Origin: Pseudidiomarina insulisalsae
Lineage (GTDB): Bacteria > Pseudomonadota > Gammaproteobacteria > Enterobacterales > Alteromonadaceae
Assembly (NCBI RefSeq): GCF_003987065.1
Contig: NZ_PIPY01000005.1
Coordinates: forward strand, 62,001-126,000
Length of the DNA: 64,000 nucleotides
Direction of reading: 5' to 3'
Under the pieces are notes generated by a model that made no database searches, was not told where the DNA came from, and saw only the letters and a list, made by a program, of their open reading frames with translations. Of the stretch, positions 8,647-17,071 are shown in pieces. How positions within the stretch are numbered: position 1 is the first letter of the stretch; each line of letters starts with the position of its first letter. A program made the position numbers and the translations under genes.

Positions 8647-9528
8647 GTGGATTCCTGGAATAGTTATTGGCAGCAAGGAAATGAAGACTGCTTGCCGGTC
8701 AGCAACGACAGAGGCATACAAAAAAAAATCGAAACCTTTTGGCAAGATACTGTGGTTAACAGCTTAAAGCCGAAAAAAGGCAGCGTATTGACAATTCTTG
8801 ATATTGCATGCGGTCATGGTTATGCCACTAAACAGTTAGCAGAGGCCCTGCAGCAAGAGCCTTCCATGTTCTATGCTCTGGACTTGGCTCGGGTTAGCTT
8901 CAATCTTCCAGCAGCTTCCCCGCACAAATTAGAGGTATTATCCGAGACACCGCTGCAGGCGTTCAACCAAGAAGTTGACTTGGTGGTCAGCAATTTTGGT
9001 ATCGAATATCTGCCGTTAGATGTTTCGTTGAATCAAATAGACGAGATCCTGATATCCGGAGGTAAGCTTGCTTTCAACTTACACCACCCTGACTCGTTGA
9101 TTTCCAAAAATAGTGGTAATGAACAAAGCGCGCTCCTAAGTTGGTTTAATGATGAACAGTTAACTGAACTGGAGGTGCGCTTGACGGATAGCTTCACGAT
9201 GCGAGTCGCGCAAAGCTACCTATTACGTTTGCAACAACTGAATAATGCCGCTCAAGGGTTTTTGGCTAACTCGGGCCTGCCTGACACAATCGTGCAAAGC
9301 TTAGGAGTCGCGCAACGGCAAAACAAAGGAACTCAATTTGAGAGAATCAAAATGATCTACCGCGACTATGTGGTGCGGCTAGAAGAGCAAAAACGGGCTG
9401 CGTTCGTAGCACAAGAGTTAGCACTGCGCCTTGAGCAAAACTCAGATTATGCGATACAGCTTGCGGCACTTCTACATCACAATGAATACGGTATTATTTC
9501 GCAGACGCTTATTGCAACTAAGAAGTAA
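8647..9528 (+). CDS. Class I SAM-dependent methyltransferase, substrate unknown
   Basis: The open frame extends upstream through the terminator hairpin, so the start is placed at GTG 8647, which has AAGGGGA seven bases upstream; this gives 293 residues (VDSWNSYWQQGNEDCL). Motif I is LDIACGHGYAT (about residues 50-60), an acidic DLAR follows the second strand, and DLVVSNFGIEYLPL is the motif IV region, the Rossmann fold of class I methyltransferases. The C-terminal 130 residues are helical, Gln/Leu-rich and not recognised. The gene is separated from TonB receptor 2 only by a terminator and is more AT-rich than most of the window. No substrate can be assigned; candidates include a small molecule or a protein linked to the receptor (speculation). 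Confidence 0.75.
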   Translation: MDSWNSYWQQGNEDCLPVSNDRGIQKKIETFWQDTVVNSLKPKKGSVLTILDIACGHGYATKQLAEALQQEPSMFYALDLARVSFNLPAASPHKLEVLSETPLQAFNQEVDLVVSNFGIEYLPLDVSLNQIDEILISGGKLAFNLHHPDSLISKNSGNEQSALLSWFNDEQLTELEVRLTDSFTMRVAQSYLLRLQQLNNAAQGFLANSGLPDTIVQSLGVAQRQNKGTQFERIKMIYRDYVVRLEEQKRAAFVAQELALRLEQNSDYAIQLAALLHHNEYGIISQTLIATKK

Positions 9529-9532
9529 GCGT

Positions 9533-9609
9533 TGGCGTCCCCGGCAGGAGTCGAACCTGCGACCTGCCCCTTAGGAGGGGGCTGCTCTATCCAACTAAGC
9601 TACGGGGAC
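9533..9609 (-). tRNA. tRNA-Arg(CCT)
   Basis: Read on the minus strand, a 77-nt cloverleaf begins GTCCCCG and ends CGGGGACGCCA with encoded CCA. The acceptor stem is GTCCCCG/CGGGGAC, the anticodon stem GCCCC/GGGGC with loop CTCCTAA, giving anticodon CCT for the AGG codon. The T-loop is TTCGACTC. Its first base lies directly after the T-run of the rpsT terminator. Confidence 0.95.
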
Positions 9610-9638
9610 AAAAAAGCCGGCAAAAAAGCCGGCTTTTT
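9610..9638 (-). terminator. rpsT intrinsic terminator, abutting tRNA-Arg
   Basis: A GCCGGC/GCCGGC stem with a six-base loop is flanked by A5 and T5 runs, so on the minus strand it is a stem followed by TTTTTT. It ends rpsT transcription right before the 5' end of tRNA-Arg. A TAATAT on the minus strand (9639-9644) could be a -10 whose transcript starts inside the hairpin and so would not terminate (inference). Confidence 0.88.
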
Positions 9639-9672
9639 ATATTAGAAATGCCCAGCACTCCAATCGGAACGA

Positions 9673-9933
9673 TTACAGCGCTTGGATTTTCGCGTTCAAA
9701 CGGCTCTTATGACGAGCAGCCTTGTTCTTGCCGATAAGACCTTTGGTCGCGTAACGGTCAAGAACAGGTTGAAGGCTAGTAAATGCCTGCTGAGCAGCCG
9801 CTTTGTCGCCCGCTTCAATAGCAGCAATTACTTTTTTCATTTGGGTACGCATCATTGAGCGACGGCTCGCGTTGTGGCGACGGTTCTTTTCCGCTTGTAC
9901 CGCACGCTTTTTCGCAGACTTAATGTTAGCCAA
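9673..9933 (-). CDS. rpsT: 30S ribosomal protein S20
   Basis: An 86-residue, very basic protein ([20 protein letters not shown] at the N-terminus, [15 protein letters not shown] at the end), full length for S20, which binds 16S rRNA in the small subunit. The start codon is TTG at 9933 with AGGAG six bases upstream. E. coli rpsT also starts with TTG, and this weak start is tied to its autogenous control, so the same may hold here. It is transcribed alone, away from murJ, the usual gammaproteobacterial arrangement. Codon use is typical of a highly expressed gene. Confidence 0.98.
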   Translation of the reverse strand: MANIKSAKKRAVQAEKNRRHNASRRSMMRTQMKKVIAAIEAGDKAAAQQAFTSLQPVLDRYATKGLIGKNKAARHKSRLNAKIQAL

Positions 9934-9984
9934 GGTGAACTCCTAAAATTCGTTATCTGTGTGCAATGGTTTAATAGGGCGGGG

Positions 9985-10013
9985 AATATGCCTGTTTTCC
10001 GACTGAAAGTCAA
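9985..10013 (-). promoter_or_regulatory. rpsT promoter
   Basis: On the minus strand TTGACT (10013-10008) and CATATT (9990-9985) are separated by exactly 17 bp, about 50 bp upstream of the rpsT start codon. The left arm of the four-helix-bundle element begins only three bases upstream of this -35 box. Confidence 0.75.
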
Positions 10014-10016
10014 GTA

Positions 10017-10046
10017 CGTTATCGGATATTAGATACTGGTTATTGG
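10017..10046 (+). repeat. Left heptad arm of the gene-bearing element
   Basis: CG followed by four 7-bp units, 30 nt in all. It lies three bases upstream of the rpsT -35 box, so the element sits at the edge of that promoter. Confidence 0.85.
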
Positions 10047-10086
10047 AAAAACAAGGCTATGCTATTGACTGCTAAGGAGAGCTTCC

Positions 10087-10440
10087 ATGTATCAAAATCT
10101 AAAAGTTTATCAACTCGCTCTGGATTTATGTGTAGAGGTCTATAAGATTACCGAACACTTCCCGGCCAGTGAGACATTTGGCCTGGTCGCCCAGATACGC
10201 AGAGCTGTAGTCTCTATGCCAAGCAATATAGCGGAAGGAGCAAGCCGAGGAAGTTTCAGGGAGCAGGTGCGCTTTTATTATATTGCACGAGGGTCGCTGG
10301 CTGAGGTTGAAACACAGCTTGAGCTTTGCATTCGTTTGGGGTTTATCAAATGTCGCTTGCACAGTCGCACACAACAAGTATACAAACTATTAAACGCACT
10401 CATAAAGAGCACAAAGCTGCGGTTTTCTGCGAATAACTAA
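10087..10440 (+). CDS. Four-helix-bundle protein (S23/Avd-like family)
   Basis: A 117-residue protein beginning MYQNLKVYQLALDLCVEVY. It contains the conserved signature of the 23S rRNA intervening-sequence (S23) or four-helix-bundle family: LVAQIRRAVVSMPSNIAEG (about residues 34-52), then a basic/aromatic helix FREQVRFYYIARGSLAE and a last helix with QVYKLLNALIKS. Family members form small oligomeric helical barrels; some, such as Avd of diversity-generating retroelements, bind nucleic acid and partner proteins. Function here is unknown. The gene has a good ribosome binding site (AAGGAGA), is the only gene of the inverted-repeat element at 10017-10459, and ends inside its right arm. No reverse transcriptase or rRNA gene is nearby. 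It is an insertion between rpsT and murJ, which are normally neighbours. Confidence 0.88.
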   Translation: MYQNLKVYQLALDLCVEVYKITEHFPASETFGLVAQIRRAVVSMPSNIAEGASRGSFREQVRFYYIARGSLAEVETQLELCIRLGFIKCRLHSRTQQVYKLLNALIKSTKLRFSANN

Positions 10441-10459
10441 TATCTAATATCGAATAACG
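10430..10459 (-). repeat. Right heptad arm of the gene-bearing element
   Basis: On the + strand, C then the 7-mers GAATAAC, TAATATC, TAATATC, GAATAAC and a final G. The TAA stop of the four-helix-bundle gene is the TAA of the second unit. Five bases further on is the GGGG ribosome binding site of murJ. Confidence 0.85.
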
Positions 10460-10473
10460 CTTTTGGGGTTCAT

Positions 10474-12018
10474 GTGTCTAAATCACTTGCTAAATCGGGG
10501 ATTATTGTCAGCGCCATGACGCTGATCTCGCGCGTGCTGGGACTAGTGCGCGATGTGGTGATTGCCAATTTAATGGGCGCGGGCGCGGCGGCGGACGTAT
10601 TCTTCTTTGCCAATAAAATTCCCAACTTTTTACGCCGTCTGTTTGCTGAAGGGGCGTTTGCGCAAGCGTTTGTGCCGGTACTGACGGAATATCGGCGGGG
10701 ACAGGACCTCGATGCGCAGCGGCTGCTGATTGCACGGGTGTCGGGCACGCTAGGTACCTTGGTAACGATAGTGACGCTGATTGGCGTGATTGGCTCGCCA
10801 CTGATTGCAGCGTTATTTGGTATGGGCTGGTTTGTGGACTGGCTCAGCGACGGACCGCAGGGGCACAAGTTTGTGCTGGCTTCTGACTTGCTGCGTATCA
10901 CTTTTCCCTATCTTTGGTTTATTACTTTTACCGCGCTTGCCGGTGCGGTGCTGAATACCCTGGGCAAGTTTGCGGTCGCGGCGTTTACGCCGGTCTTTCT
11001 GAACATTGCGATTATTGTTTTTGCGCTCTGGTTAGGGCCACAGCTTGAGCAGCCGGAATACGCGTTGGCGTGGGGCGTATTTGTGGGTGGTCTGGTACAG
11101 TTCTTGTTCCAGATTCCGTTTATGAAGCGCGCCGGACTGTTGGTGCGACCGCAGTGGGGCTGGCATGACCCCGGTGTCACGAAAATCCGCAAGCTGATGA
11201 TCCCGGCCTTGTTCGGGGTATCGGTGAGCCAGATTAACTTGTTGCTCGACACCTTTATTGCCTCTTTTTTGATGTCCGGCTCTATCAGTTGGCTGTATTA
11301 CTCTGATCGCTTACTGGAATTCCCGTTGGGGCTGTTTGGTATTGCTATTGCGACAGTGATTCTGCCGGCACTTTCGTCGCGCCATGTGGATAAATCAAGC
11401 GACGAGTTTAGCCGTACGTTGGATTGGGGTATTCGGAAAGTCGTGTTGTTAGGATTGCCGGCCATGGCGGGGTTAATTGTATTGGCTGAGCCGATGCTGA
11501 TGGTGCTGTTTATGCGCGGCGAATTCCTCCCTGAAGACGCGCGCCTGGCGTCGTACAGTCTGTTTGCTTATGGCTCGGGTCTGTTGAGTTTTATGCTGGT
11601 GAAAGTGTTAGCTACCGGCTTTTATTCGCGCCAGGACACTAAGCGGCCAGTGAAATACGGCATTATCGCTATGGTTTCTAATATGGTATTTAACGTGATT
11701 TTTGCCATTCCTTTTGGCTATGTCGGCCTGGCGATAGCCACCTCGCTTTCGGCGGCGGTGAATGCCTTTTTATTGGGTTATAACCTCTGGCGTGACGGCG
11801 TACTGAAGCGTTATCCGGGTACCTTAACCTACCTGAGCAAAGTACTGCTGGCAGTGCTAGCCATGATTGCCGTGGTGCTATGGTTTGCGCCCGAGCGCTC
11901 CTGGTGGTTGTCGGTGGAGTTTATGCAGCGGGTCTGGCAACTTGCCGGTTTGATAGGCGCAGGGGCGGGCACTTTTCTGGTGGGGCTGCTACTGTTGCGG
12001 GTTCCTCTACGCACTTAA
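10474..12018 (+). CDS. murJ: Lipid II flippase MurJ
   Basis: A 514-residue polytopic membrane protein of the MVF (MOP superfamily) exporters, starting SKSLAKSGIIVSAMTLISRV and containing the family segments GLVRDVVIANLMGAGAAADVF and PNFLRRLFAEGAFAQAFVP. About 14 transmembrane helices are expected. It flips the peptidoglycan precursor lipid II across the inner membrane. The GTG at 10474 is chosen because it is in frame with the conserved start and follows GGGG at 10465-10468; the ATG at 10472 is out of frame. Its upstream region has been replaced by the right arm of the four-helix-bundle element, which ends 14 bases before the start codon. An 8-bp hairpin lies just after the stop. Confidence 0.97.
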   Translation: MSKSLAKSGIIVSAMTLISRVLGLVRDVVIANLMGAGAAADVFFFANKIPNFLRRLFAEGAFAQAFVPVLTEYRRGQDLDAQRLLIARVSGTLGTLVTIVTLIGVIGSPLIAALFGMGWFVDWLSDGPQGHKFVLASDLLRITFPYLWFITFTALAGAVLNTLGKFAVAAFTPVFLNIAIIVFALWLGPQLEQPEYALAWGVFVGGLVQFLFQIPFMKRAGLLVRPQWGWHDPGVTKIRKLMIPALFGVSVSQINLLLDTFIASFLMSGSISWLYYSDRLLEFPLGLFGIAIATVILPALSSRHVDKSSDEFSRTLDWGIRKVVLLGLPAMAGLIVLAEPMLMVLFMRGEFLPEDARLASYSLFAYGSGLLSFMLVKVLATGFYSRQDTKRPVKYGIIAMVSNMVFNVIFAIPFGYVGLAIATSLSAAVNAFLLGYNLWRDGVLKRYPGTLTYLSKVLLAVLAMIAVVLWFAPERSWWLSVEFMQRVWQLAGLIGAGAGTFLVGLLLLRVPLRT

Positions 12019-12029
12019 ACCTAAGGGCT

Positions 12030-12059
12030 AGCCGCAGTGAGTTAAGCGTTGCTGCGGCT
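12030..12059. other. Hairpin downstream of murJ
   Basis: AGCCGCAG and CTGCGGCT form a perfect 8-bp stem with a 14-nt loop, 12 bases after the murJ stop. No T-run follows, so it is not a standard intrinsic terminator. It may stabilise the mRNA 3' end or attenuate transcription. Confidence 0.4.
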
Positions 12060-12078
12060 GGTGAGGCTGCTTCAAGCC

Positions 12079-12087
12079 TGATATAAT
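12079..12087 (+). promoter_or_regulatory. Extended -10 promoter for ribF
   Basis: TGATATAAT is a perfect extended -10 element (TGnTATAAT) 40 bp upstream of the ribF ATG, with a GC-rich discriminator (CGCGC). No good -35 hexamer is visible at the right distance, as expected for extended -10 promoters. Confidence 0.65.
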
Positions 12088-12126
12088 CGCGCTTTTCTTA
12101 ACCGGTTAACCAAGCGTCTTTAAGCT

Positions 12127-13059
12127 ATGCAACTCATTCGTGGAATTCATAACATTCGGCGCGAGCATCGCGGCTGCGTTCTGACCATAGGCAATTTCGA
12201 TGGCGTGCATTTGGGTCATCAGGCTGTGTTGGCGCAGGTGAAAGCGCAGGCGTTGGCACGTAACGTGCCGGCCACGGTGATGACCTTTGAGCCGCAACCG
12301 CAGGAACTGTTTCAGCCCGAGCGCGCTCCGGCGCGACTCACGAACTTCCGCGAGAAGCATTTAGCGCTGCGCGCGCAAGAGATTGATCGCCACATTGTGA
12401 TTGAATTCAACCGCAAGTTTGCTAACTTGCCGGCACGCCAGTTTATCGACCAGGTACTGGTGGAACAGTTGGGTGTTGAGTTCCTGGTAGTGGGCGATGA
12501 TTTTCGTTTTGGCCATAATCGCGAAGGCGACTTTGCCATGCTGCAACGCGCCGGTGCTGAGCTTGGTTTTGAGGTGGTCGACACGCATAGTTTTCGGCAG
12601 CAACAGAAACGCGTCAGTAGCACAGCCATTCGCGAAGCTTTGAAAACAGGCGACTTTGACCAGGCGGCAGCCATGCTGGGACGTCCGTTTGCCTTTCAGG
12701 GGCGCGTGGTACATGGCGAAAAAAAGGGGCGTACCATTGACTTTCCTACCGCAAATATTCAGTTAAAACGTCTGCAATCGCCGTTGCAGGGCGTATTTGC
12801 GGTGCAGGTTGAAAGCAATGATGGCAAAATGCACGCAGGGGTTGCTAATATTGGACGCAGGCCGACAGTAAATGGCCAGCAGATGCAGCTCGAAGTACAT
12901 ATTTTTGACTATCAGGGCGATTTGTACGGACAACAGCTGCGGGTAATTCCGACGCACTTTATTCGCGCCGAGCAAAAGTTCAGCGATTTCACAGAACTGA
13001 AGTCGCAAATCGCCGCCGACGCGGCAAAAGCAAAAACGCTATTGGATATTAGATATTAG
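12127..13059 (+). CDS. ribF: Bifunctional riboflavin kinase / FAD synthetase
   Basis: A 310-residue protein. The N-terminal half is a nucleotidyltransferase domain with GNFDGVHLGHQAVL (about residues 22-35) and SSTAIREAL; the C-terminal half is a riboflavin kinase domain with GRVVHGEKKGRTIDFPTANI (about 190-210). It phosphorylates riboflavin to FMN and adenylates FMN to FAD in the cytoplasm. It opens the ribF-ileS-lspA-fkpB-ispH series conserved in gammaproteobacteria. The last residues, LDIRY, and the stop codon are encoded by the left arm of a heptad repeat element, so the native C-terminus has been rewritten by the repeat. Confidence 0.97.
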   Translation: MQLIRGIHNIRREHRGCVLTIGNFDGVHLGHQAVLAQVKAQALARNVPATVMTFEPQPQELFQPERAPARLTNFREKHLALRAQEIDRHIVIEFNRKFANLPARQFIDQVLVEQLGVEFLVVGDDFRFGHNREGDFAMLQRAGAELGFEVVDTHSFRQQQKRVSSTAIREALKTGDFDQAAAMLGRPFAFQGRVVHGEKKGRTIDFPTANIQLKRLQSPLQGVFAVQVESNDGKMHAGVANIGRRPTVNGQQMQLEVHIFDYQGDLYGQQLRVIPTHFIRAEQKFSDFTELKSQIAADAAKAKTLLDIRY

Positions 13060-13121
13060 ATATTGGATATTAGTTAGTTGAATGCTCATTTCTAATATCC
13101 AATATCCTGTAACCAACAACG
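13037..13121. repeat. Heptad inverted-repeat element between ribF and ileS
   Basis: The left arm (13037-13073) is 37 nt: CG plus five units (CTATTGG, ATATTAG, ATATTAG, ATATTGG, ATATTAG). The right arm (13092-13121) is 30 nt, the reverse complement of CG plus TTGTTGG, TTACAGG, ATATTGG, ATATTAG. An 18-nt loop separates them. The left arm overlaps the ribF 3' end. Transcribed RNA would form a long imperfect hairpin inside the operon. Confidence 0.85.
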
Positions 13122-13170
13122 AATTTGAATTTAAGAGGCTATAAAAGTCCTCGAAAAAGGAACCGAAATA

Positions 13171-16023
13171 ATGACCGACTATAAACACACGCTGAATTTA
13201 CCGGAAACCGAATTTCCGATGCGTGGCAACCTCGCACAACGCGAGCCGCAAATGTTGCAGCAGTGGTATGCCGATGATCTGTACGGCAAAGTGCGCGCGG
13301 CGAAAGCGGGCAAGCCAGTGTTTATTTTGCACGACGGACCTCCGTATGCGAACGGTCAGATTCATATTGGCCACGCGGTCAACAAAATACTGAAAGATGT
13401 GATCGTTAAGGCGAAGACCTTAAGCGACTTCGATGCGCCATACGTGCCGGGTTGGGACTGCCACGGCCTGCCGATTGAGCTGCAGGTTGAGAAGAAACAC
13501 GGCAAGCCAGGTAAAAAGCTGACCATTGCAGATTTTCGCGAGAAGTGTCGTGACTATGCCATGGGTCAGGTGGAGCAGCAGCGCGAAGACTTTAAGCGGC
13601 TGGGCGTATTCGGTGACTGGGATAATCCTTATCTGACCATGAATCCCAAGCAGGAAGCCGATAGTATTCGTGCCTTGGGTAAAATTATTGCCAATGGGCA
13701 CATGCAACAGGGCTTTAAGCCAGTGCACTGGTGTACCGACTGTGGCTCGGCGTTGGCAGAAGCCGAGGTTGAGTACCAGGACAAGCGCTCACCCGCTATT
13801 GATGTCAGTTTTGCCGCTGTGGATGAAGCGACGTTAGTTGCTGCGTTTAATCACCCTGAAGGTCACGCCGGTGAAGGCGAGGTCAGCGTGGTGATCTGGA
13901 CCACCACCCCGTGGACCATTCCGGCCAACCGCGCAATTTCATTACATCCGTCACTGAACTACGCCTTGGTTCAGGTGGAAGCTACTGACGAGCAGCCAGC
14001 GCAACGACTCATTATGGCGGATGAGCTGGTGAAGTCAGCCATGGCGCGCTGGAACATTGATGATTATCACAAACTCGGCTTCGCGCAGGGTTTGGATCTT
14101 GAAAACATGAAGGTTCAGCATCCGTTATTTGCTGATGTGCAGGTACCGCTGATTCTGGGTGAACACGTAACCACCGAGTCGGGCACCGGCTGTGTGCATA
14201 CTGCGCCAGGCCACGGTGTGGACGACTTCCTGGTAGGACAGCGCTACGGTATTGAGGTTTATAATCCGGTTGCCGATAACGGTGTCTATAAAGATGACAC
14301 GCCGATGTTTGCCGGTCAGCATGTTATGAAAGCGAACGCCAACATCGTTGAAGCGTTGAAAGACGCCGGCCGTCTGGTTCACCACGAGGCCTATAATCAC
14401 TCGTACCCGCATTGCTGGCGTCATAAGACACCGATTATTTTCCGTGCTACGCCACAGTGGTTTATCAGCATGGACAAGCAAGGCCTGCGGGCCAAAGCGT
14501 TAGAAGAGATTAAGCAGGTACGCTGGGTTCCTGAGTGGGGTCAAAGCCGTATTGAAAGTATGGTTGAAGGCCGTCCGGACTGGTGTATCTCGCGGCAACG
14601 TACCTGGGGTAACCCGATTGCCGTTTTCGTACGTCGTGATAATGATGAGTTGCACCCACGTACGCTCGAGTTGCTCGAGGAAGTTGCGCAGCGGGTGGAG
14701 AAAAAAGGTGTTCAGGCTTGGTTTGATCTGGACGCGGAAGAGCTGTTAGGCGATGAAGCCAAAGATTATCGTAAAGTCACCGATACCCTGGACGTCTGGT
14801 TTGACTCGGGCGTGACCCACGAAGCTGTGCTGAATCAGACAGCGGGATTGCAGTGGCCGGCTGATCTGTATCTGGAAGGCTCGGATCAACACCGTGGCTG
14901 GTTCCAGTCGTCGCTGTTAACCGGTGTCGCGATGTACAAGAAAGCACCTTACAAGCAAGTGTTGACTCATGGCTTCACTGTTGATGGTCAGGGCCGGAAG
15001 ATGTCCAAGTCGATCGGTAACGTCGTCGCACCGCAAGAAGTAATGAATAAGCTGGGTGGCGATATTCTGCGCTTGTGGGTCGCCGCGACTGACTATTCCG
15101 GCGAAATGACGGTTTCTGATGAAATTCTGAAGCGCTCGGCCGATAGCTATCGCCGTCTTCGTAACACTGCACGCTTCCTGCTGGCCAATATCAATGCGTT
15201 TGATCCGGCACAGCACGCCGTCGCGGCCGACGACATGGTCGCCATGGACCGCTGGATTGTGGCGCGTGCGGTGGACCTGCAAAAGCAATTGTTTGAAGCT
15301 TATGACAACTACCAGTTCCACATTGTGGTGCAGCGTTTGATGCACTTCTGCTCGATTGAACTTGGCAGTTTCTACCTTGACGTTATTAAAGATCGTCAGT
15401 ACACCGCCAAGCGTGACAGCCGCGCGCAGCGTTCTTGTCAGACCGCACTGTATCATATTGCAGAATTGCTGGTGCGCTGGCTGGCTCCAATCTGTAGCTT
15501 TACCGCGCAGGAGATCTGGAGTGCGCTTCCGCCACATAACATGGCTGGCGAGAAACGCAGTGAGTACGTGTTTACTGACGTTTGGTACCACGATGCTGAT
15601 ACCATTTCAGTCCGCGACACCGACAATGCATTCTGGCAAGATTTATTAGAAGTGCGTGATGCGGTGAACCGTGCGCTGGAACAAGCTCGCCGTGACGACC
15701 TGATTGGTGGCTCATTGCAGGCAGAAATTACTCTGTATGCCACCACGGAGTTATCGACCAAGTTGCAGCGTCTGGGTGACGAGTTACGTTTTGTGCTACT
15801 GACCTCAGAAGTTCAGGTCGAGACGGTTGACGAGGCACCCAGTAACGTGGTGGAAACTGAAGTGAAAGGCTTATGGGTCAGTGTTGCCAAGTCACCGAAC
15901 GAGAAGTGTGAGCGCTGCTGGCACCATCGTCCTGAAGTGGGCACCATCGACGCGCATCCGGGCTTGTGCCAACGTTGCGTCACCAATGTAGACGGAGAAG
16001 GTGAGGAGCGCCATTTTGCCTAA
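13171..16023 (+). CDS. ileS: Isoleucyl-tRNA synthetase
   Basis: A 950-residue class I aminoacyl-tRNA synthetase. The HIGH motif appears as [16 protein letters not shown] (about residues 57-72), the editing domain carries the T-rich [15 protein letters not shown] segment, and the KMSKS motif is [11 protein letters not shown] (about 609-619). A C-terminal zinc-binding segment has CERCWHH and CQRC, as in the bacterial eubacterial-type enzyme. It charges tRNA-Ile and edits valine. A GAAAAAGGAACC ribosome binding region precedes the ATG. lspA starts inside its last codons, indicating translational coupling. Confidence 0.98.
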   Translation: MTDYKHTLNLPETEFPMRGNLAQREPQMLQQWYADDLYGKVRAAKAGKPVFILHDGPPYANGQIHIGHAVNKILKDVIVKAKTLSDFDAPYVPGWDCHGLPIELQVEKKHGKPGKKLTIADFREKCRDYAMGQVEQQREDFKRLGVFGDWDNPYLTMNPKQEADSIRALGKIIANGHMQQGFKPVHWCTDCGSALAEAEVEYQDKRSPAIDVSFAAVDEATLVAAFNHPEGHAGEGEVSVVIWTTTPWTIPANRAISLHPSLNYALVQVEATDEQPAQRLIMADELVKSAMARWNIDDYHKLGFAQGLDLENMKVQHPLFADVQVPLILGEHVTTESGTGCVHTAPGHGVDDFLVGQRYGIEVYNPVADNGVYKDDTPMFAGQHVMKANANIVEALKDAGRLVHHEAYNHSYPHCWRHKTPIIFRATPQWFISMDKQGLRAKALEEIKQVRWVPEWGQSRIESMVEGRPDWCISRQRTWGNPIAVFVRRDNDELHPRTLELLEEVAQRVEKKGVQAWFDLDAEELLGDEAKDYRKVTDTLDVWFDSGVTHEAVLNQTAGLQWPADLYLEGSDQHRGWFQSSLLTGVAMYKKAPYKQVLTHGFTVDGQGRKMSKSIGNVVAPQEVMNKLGGDILRLWVAATDYSGEMTVSDEILKRSADSYRRLRNTARFLLANINAFDPAQHAVAADDMVAMDRWIVARAVDLQKQLFEAYDNYQFHIVVQRLMHFCSIELGSFYLDVIKDRQYTAKRDSRAQRSCQTALYHIAELLVRWLAPICSFTAQEIWSALPPHNMAGEKRSEYVFTDVWYHDADTISVRDTDNAFWQDLLEVRDAVNRALEQARRDDLIGGSLQAEITLYATTELSTKLQRLGDELRFVLLTSEVQVETVDEAPSNVVETEVKGLWVSVAKSPNEKCERCWHHRPEVGTIDAHPGLCQRCVTNVDGEGEERHFA

Positions 16024-16531
16024 GCAACCCAAGCCAGATTTTAAAAAGCGTTTCAGCGGGCTGCAGTTTCTGTGGCTCACGCTGATTCTGATCATTATCG
16101 ATCAGGCAAGTAAGCAATGGGTGATCAGTGTTTTCGATTTATACGAAAGCATTGAAATTATGCCGTACCTTAACTTTACCTACGTACAGAACTTCGGTGC
16201 CGCATTCAGTTTCTTAAGTGATCAGAGTGGTTGGCAACGCTGGTTGTTTACCGGTTTGGCATTTGCTGTCAGTGTCATTCTGCTGATCTGGTTGCGCCGT
16301 AATCCGGTCGGTTTGTGGCGTCAGAACCTGGCGTTCGCGCTCATTCTTGCCGGTGCGATCGGCAACGTGATTGACCGCCTGATGTACGGTTATGTGATTG
16401 ATTTTATTGATGTTTACGTCAACGACTGGCACTGGCCGGCATTTAATGTGGCCGACATGGCGATTACCGTCGGCGCCGTATTGATGTTATTGGAAGCTTT
16501 CTTTGAACAACGTCAGGAGCAACGCGCATGA
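16016..16531 (+). CDS. lspA: Lipoprotein signal peptidase (signal peptidase II)
   Basis: An inner-membrane aspartic protease that removes signal peptides from lipoproteins such as Pal and MlaA encoded here. Four transmembrane segments are visible. The catalytic aspartates are in [18 protein letters not shown] and FNVADMAI. The TTG at 16016 is preferred because GAGGAG lies seven bases upstream, giving [15 protein letters not shown] and 171 residues; a GTG at 16001 would overlap ileS more and precede the ribosome binding site. The gene overlaps the ileS stop by 8 nt and the fkpB start by 4 nt. Confidence 0.96.
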   Translation: MPKQPKPDFKKRFSGLQFLWLTLILIIIDQASKQWVISVFDLYESIEIMPYLNFTYVQNFGAAFSFLSDQSGWQRWLFTGLAFAVSVILLIWLRRNPVGLWRQNLAFALILAGAIGNVIDRLMYGYVIDFIDVYVNDWHWPAFNVADMAITVGAVLMLLEAFFEQRQEQRA

Positions 16532-16965
16532 TCAGCCGTCTACCGATCGAGCATGGTCGGGAAGTGATTTTGCACTTTACGATTAAACTGACTGATGACT
16601 CAGTGGCAGATAGTACCAAAATGTCCGGTAAGCCTGCTAAATTTCGCATGGGCGATGGTTCGCTGACGGAAAACTTTGAAAGCTGTCTGGTCGGCTTAAA
16701 AGCTGGCGACCAGCGCGAGTTTGAGCTGGCGCCTGAAGATGCATTTGGTGAGCCGAACAAAGAGAACTATTATCAGGTAGAGACGCAAAAGTTTGCTGAA
16801 CGTCCGGAAGTGGGACAGATTTTTACGTTTCCACAACCTGATGGAACTGAACTGCCGGGCATTGTGCGTGCTATTAACGAGCAGTTTGTGACCATTGATT
16901 TTAATCATCCGCTGGCAGGTCAACGGGTTCGCTTTGCCGTCGAAATCATCGAAGTAAACCCATAG
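16528..16965 (+). CDS. fkpB: FKBP-type peptidyl-prolyl cis-trans isomerase (SlpA/FkpB)
   Basis: A 145-residue SlyD-like FKBP. The start is [20 protein letters not shown]; the insert-in-flap region contains LKAGDQREFELAPEDAFGEPN, followed by TIDFNHPLAGQRVRFAVEI, a hallmark of the SlyD/SlpA group. It catalyses proline isomerisation and has chaperone activity in the cytoplasm. It overlaps lspA by ATGA, the gene order found in other gammaproteobacteria, and is followed by a heptad repeat element that separates it from ispH. Confidence 0.95.
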   Translation: MISRLPIEHGREVILHFTIKLTDDSVADSTKMSGKPAKFRMGDGSLTENFESCLVGLKAGDQREFELAPEDAFGEPNKENYYQVETQKFAERPEVGQIFTFPQPDGTELPGIVRAINEQFVTIDFNHPLAGQRVRFAVEIIEVNP

Positions 16966-16977
16966 TAAGAGCAAGAG

Positions 16978-17056
16978 CGTTATCAGATAGTGGATATTAG
17001 TTATTGGTTTTACCAGTATCCAGTATCCAGTATCCAGTATCGAGTAACGAGTAACG
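16978..17056. repeat. Heptad inverted-repeat element between fkpB and ispH
   Basis: Left arm 16978-17007, 30 nt: CG, TTATCAG, ATAGTGG, ATATTAG, TTATTGG. Loop TTTTA. Right arm 17013-17056, 44 nt: C, four perfect CAGTATC units, two perfect GAGTAAC units, G. The four identical CAGTATC units indicate recent 7-bp expansion. The element ends four bases before the ispH ribosome binding site. Confidence 0.88.
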
Positions 17057-17071
17057 TTGTTGGAGTTGTTT

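Larger units (their letters stand above)
10017..10459 (+). mobile_element. Gene-bearing heptad inverted-repeat element
   Basis: Two 30-nt arms in inverted orientation bracket a single gene. The left arm (10017-10046) reads CG then the 7-mers TTATCGG, ATATTAG, ATACTGG, TTATTGG. The right arm (10430-10459), reverse complemented, reads CG then TTATTCG, ATATTAG, ATATTAG, TTATTCG. The arms match at 25 of 30 positions. Arms of the same length and polarity, CG outside and TTGG-like ends inside, occur in five gene-free elements elsewhere in the window. The stop codon of the enclosed gene lies inside the right arm. No transposase is present, so mobility is inferred from dispersion only. Confidence 0.7.

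Noticed and set aside
10087..10440. Diversity-generating retroelement, because the protein resembles Avd
   Set aside because: No reverse transcriptase, template repeat or variable target gene is found near it.
14917..15591. A 224-residue minus-strand open frame within ileS
   Set aside because: It lies wholly inside a conserved gene and shows no recognisable protein features.
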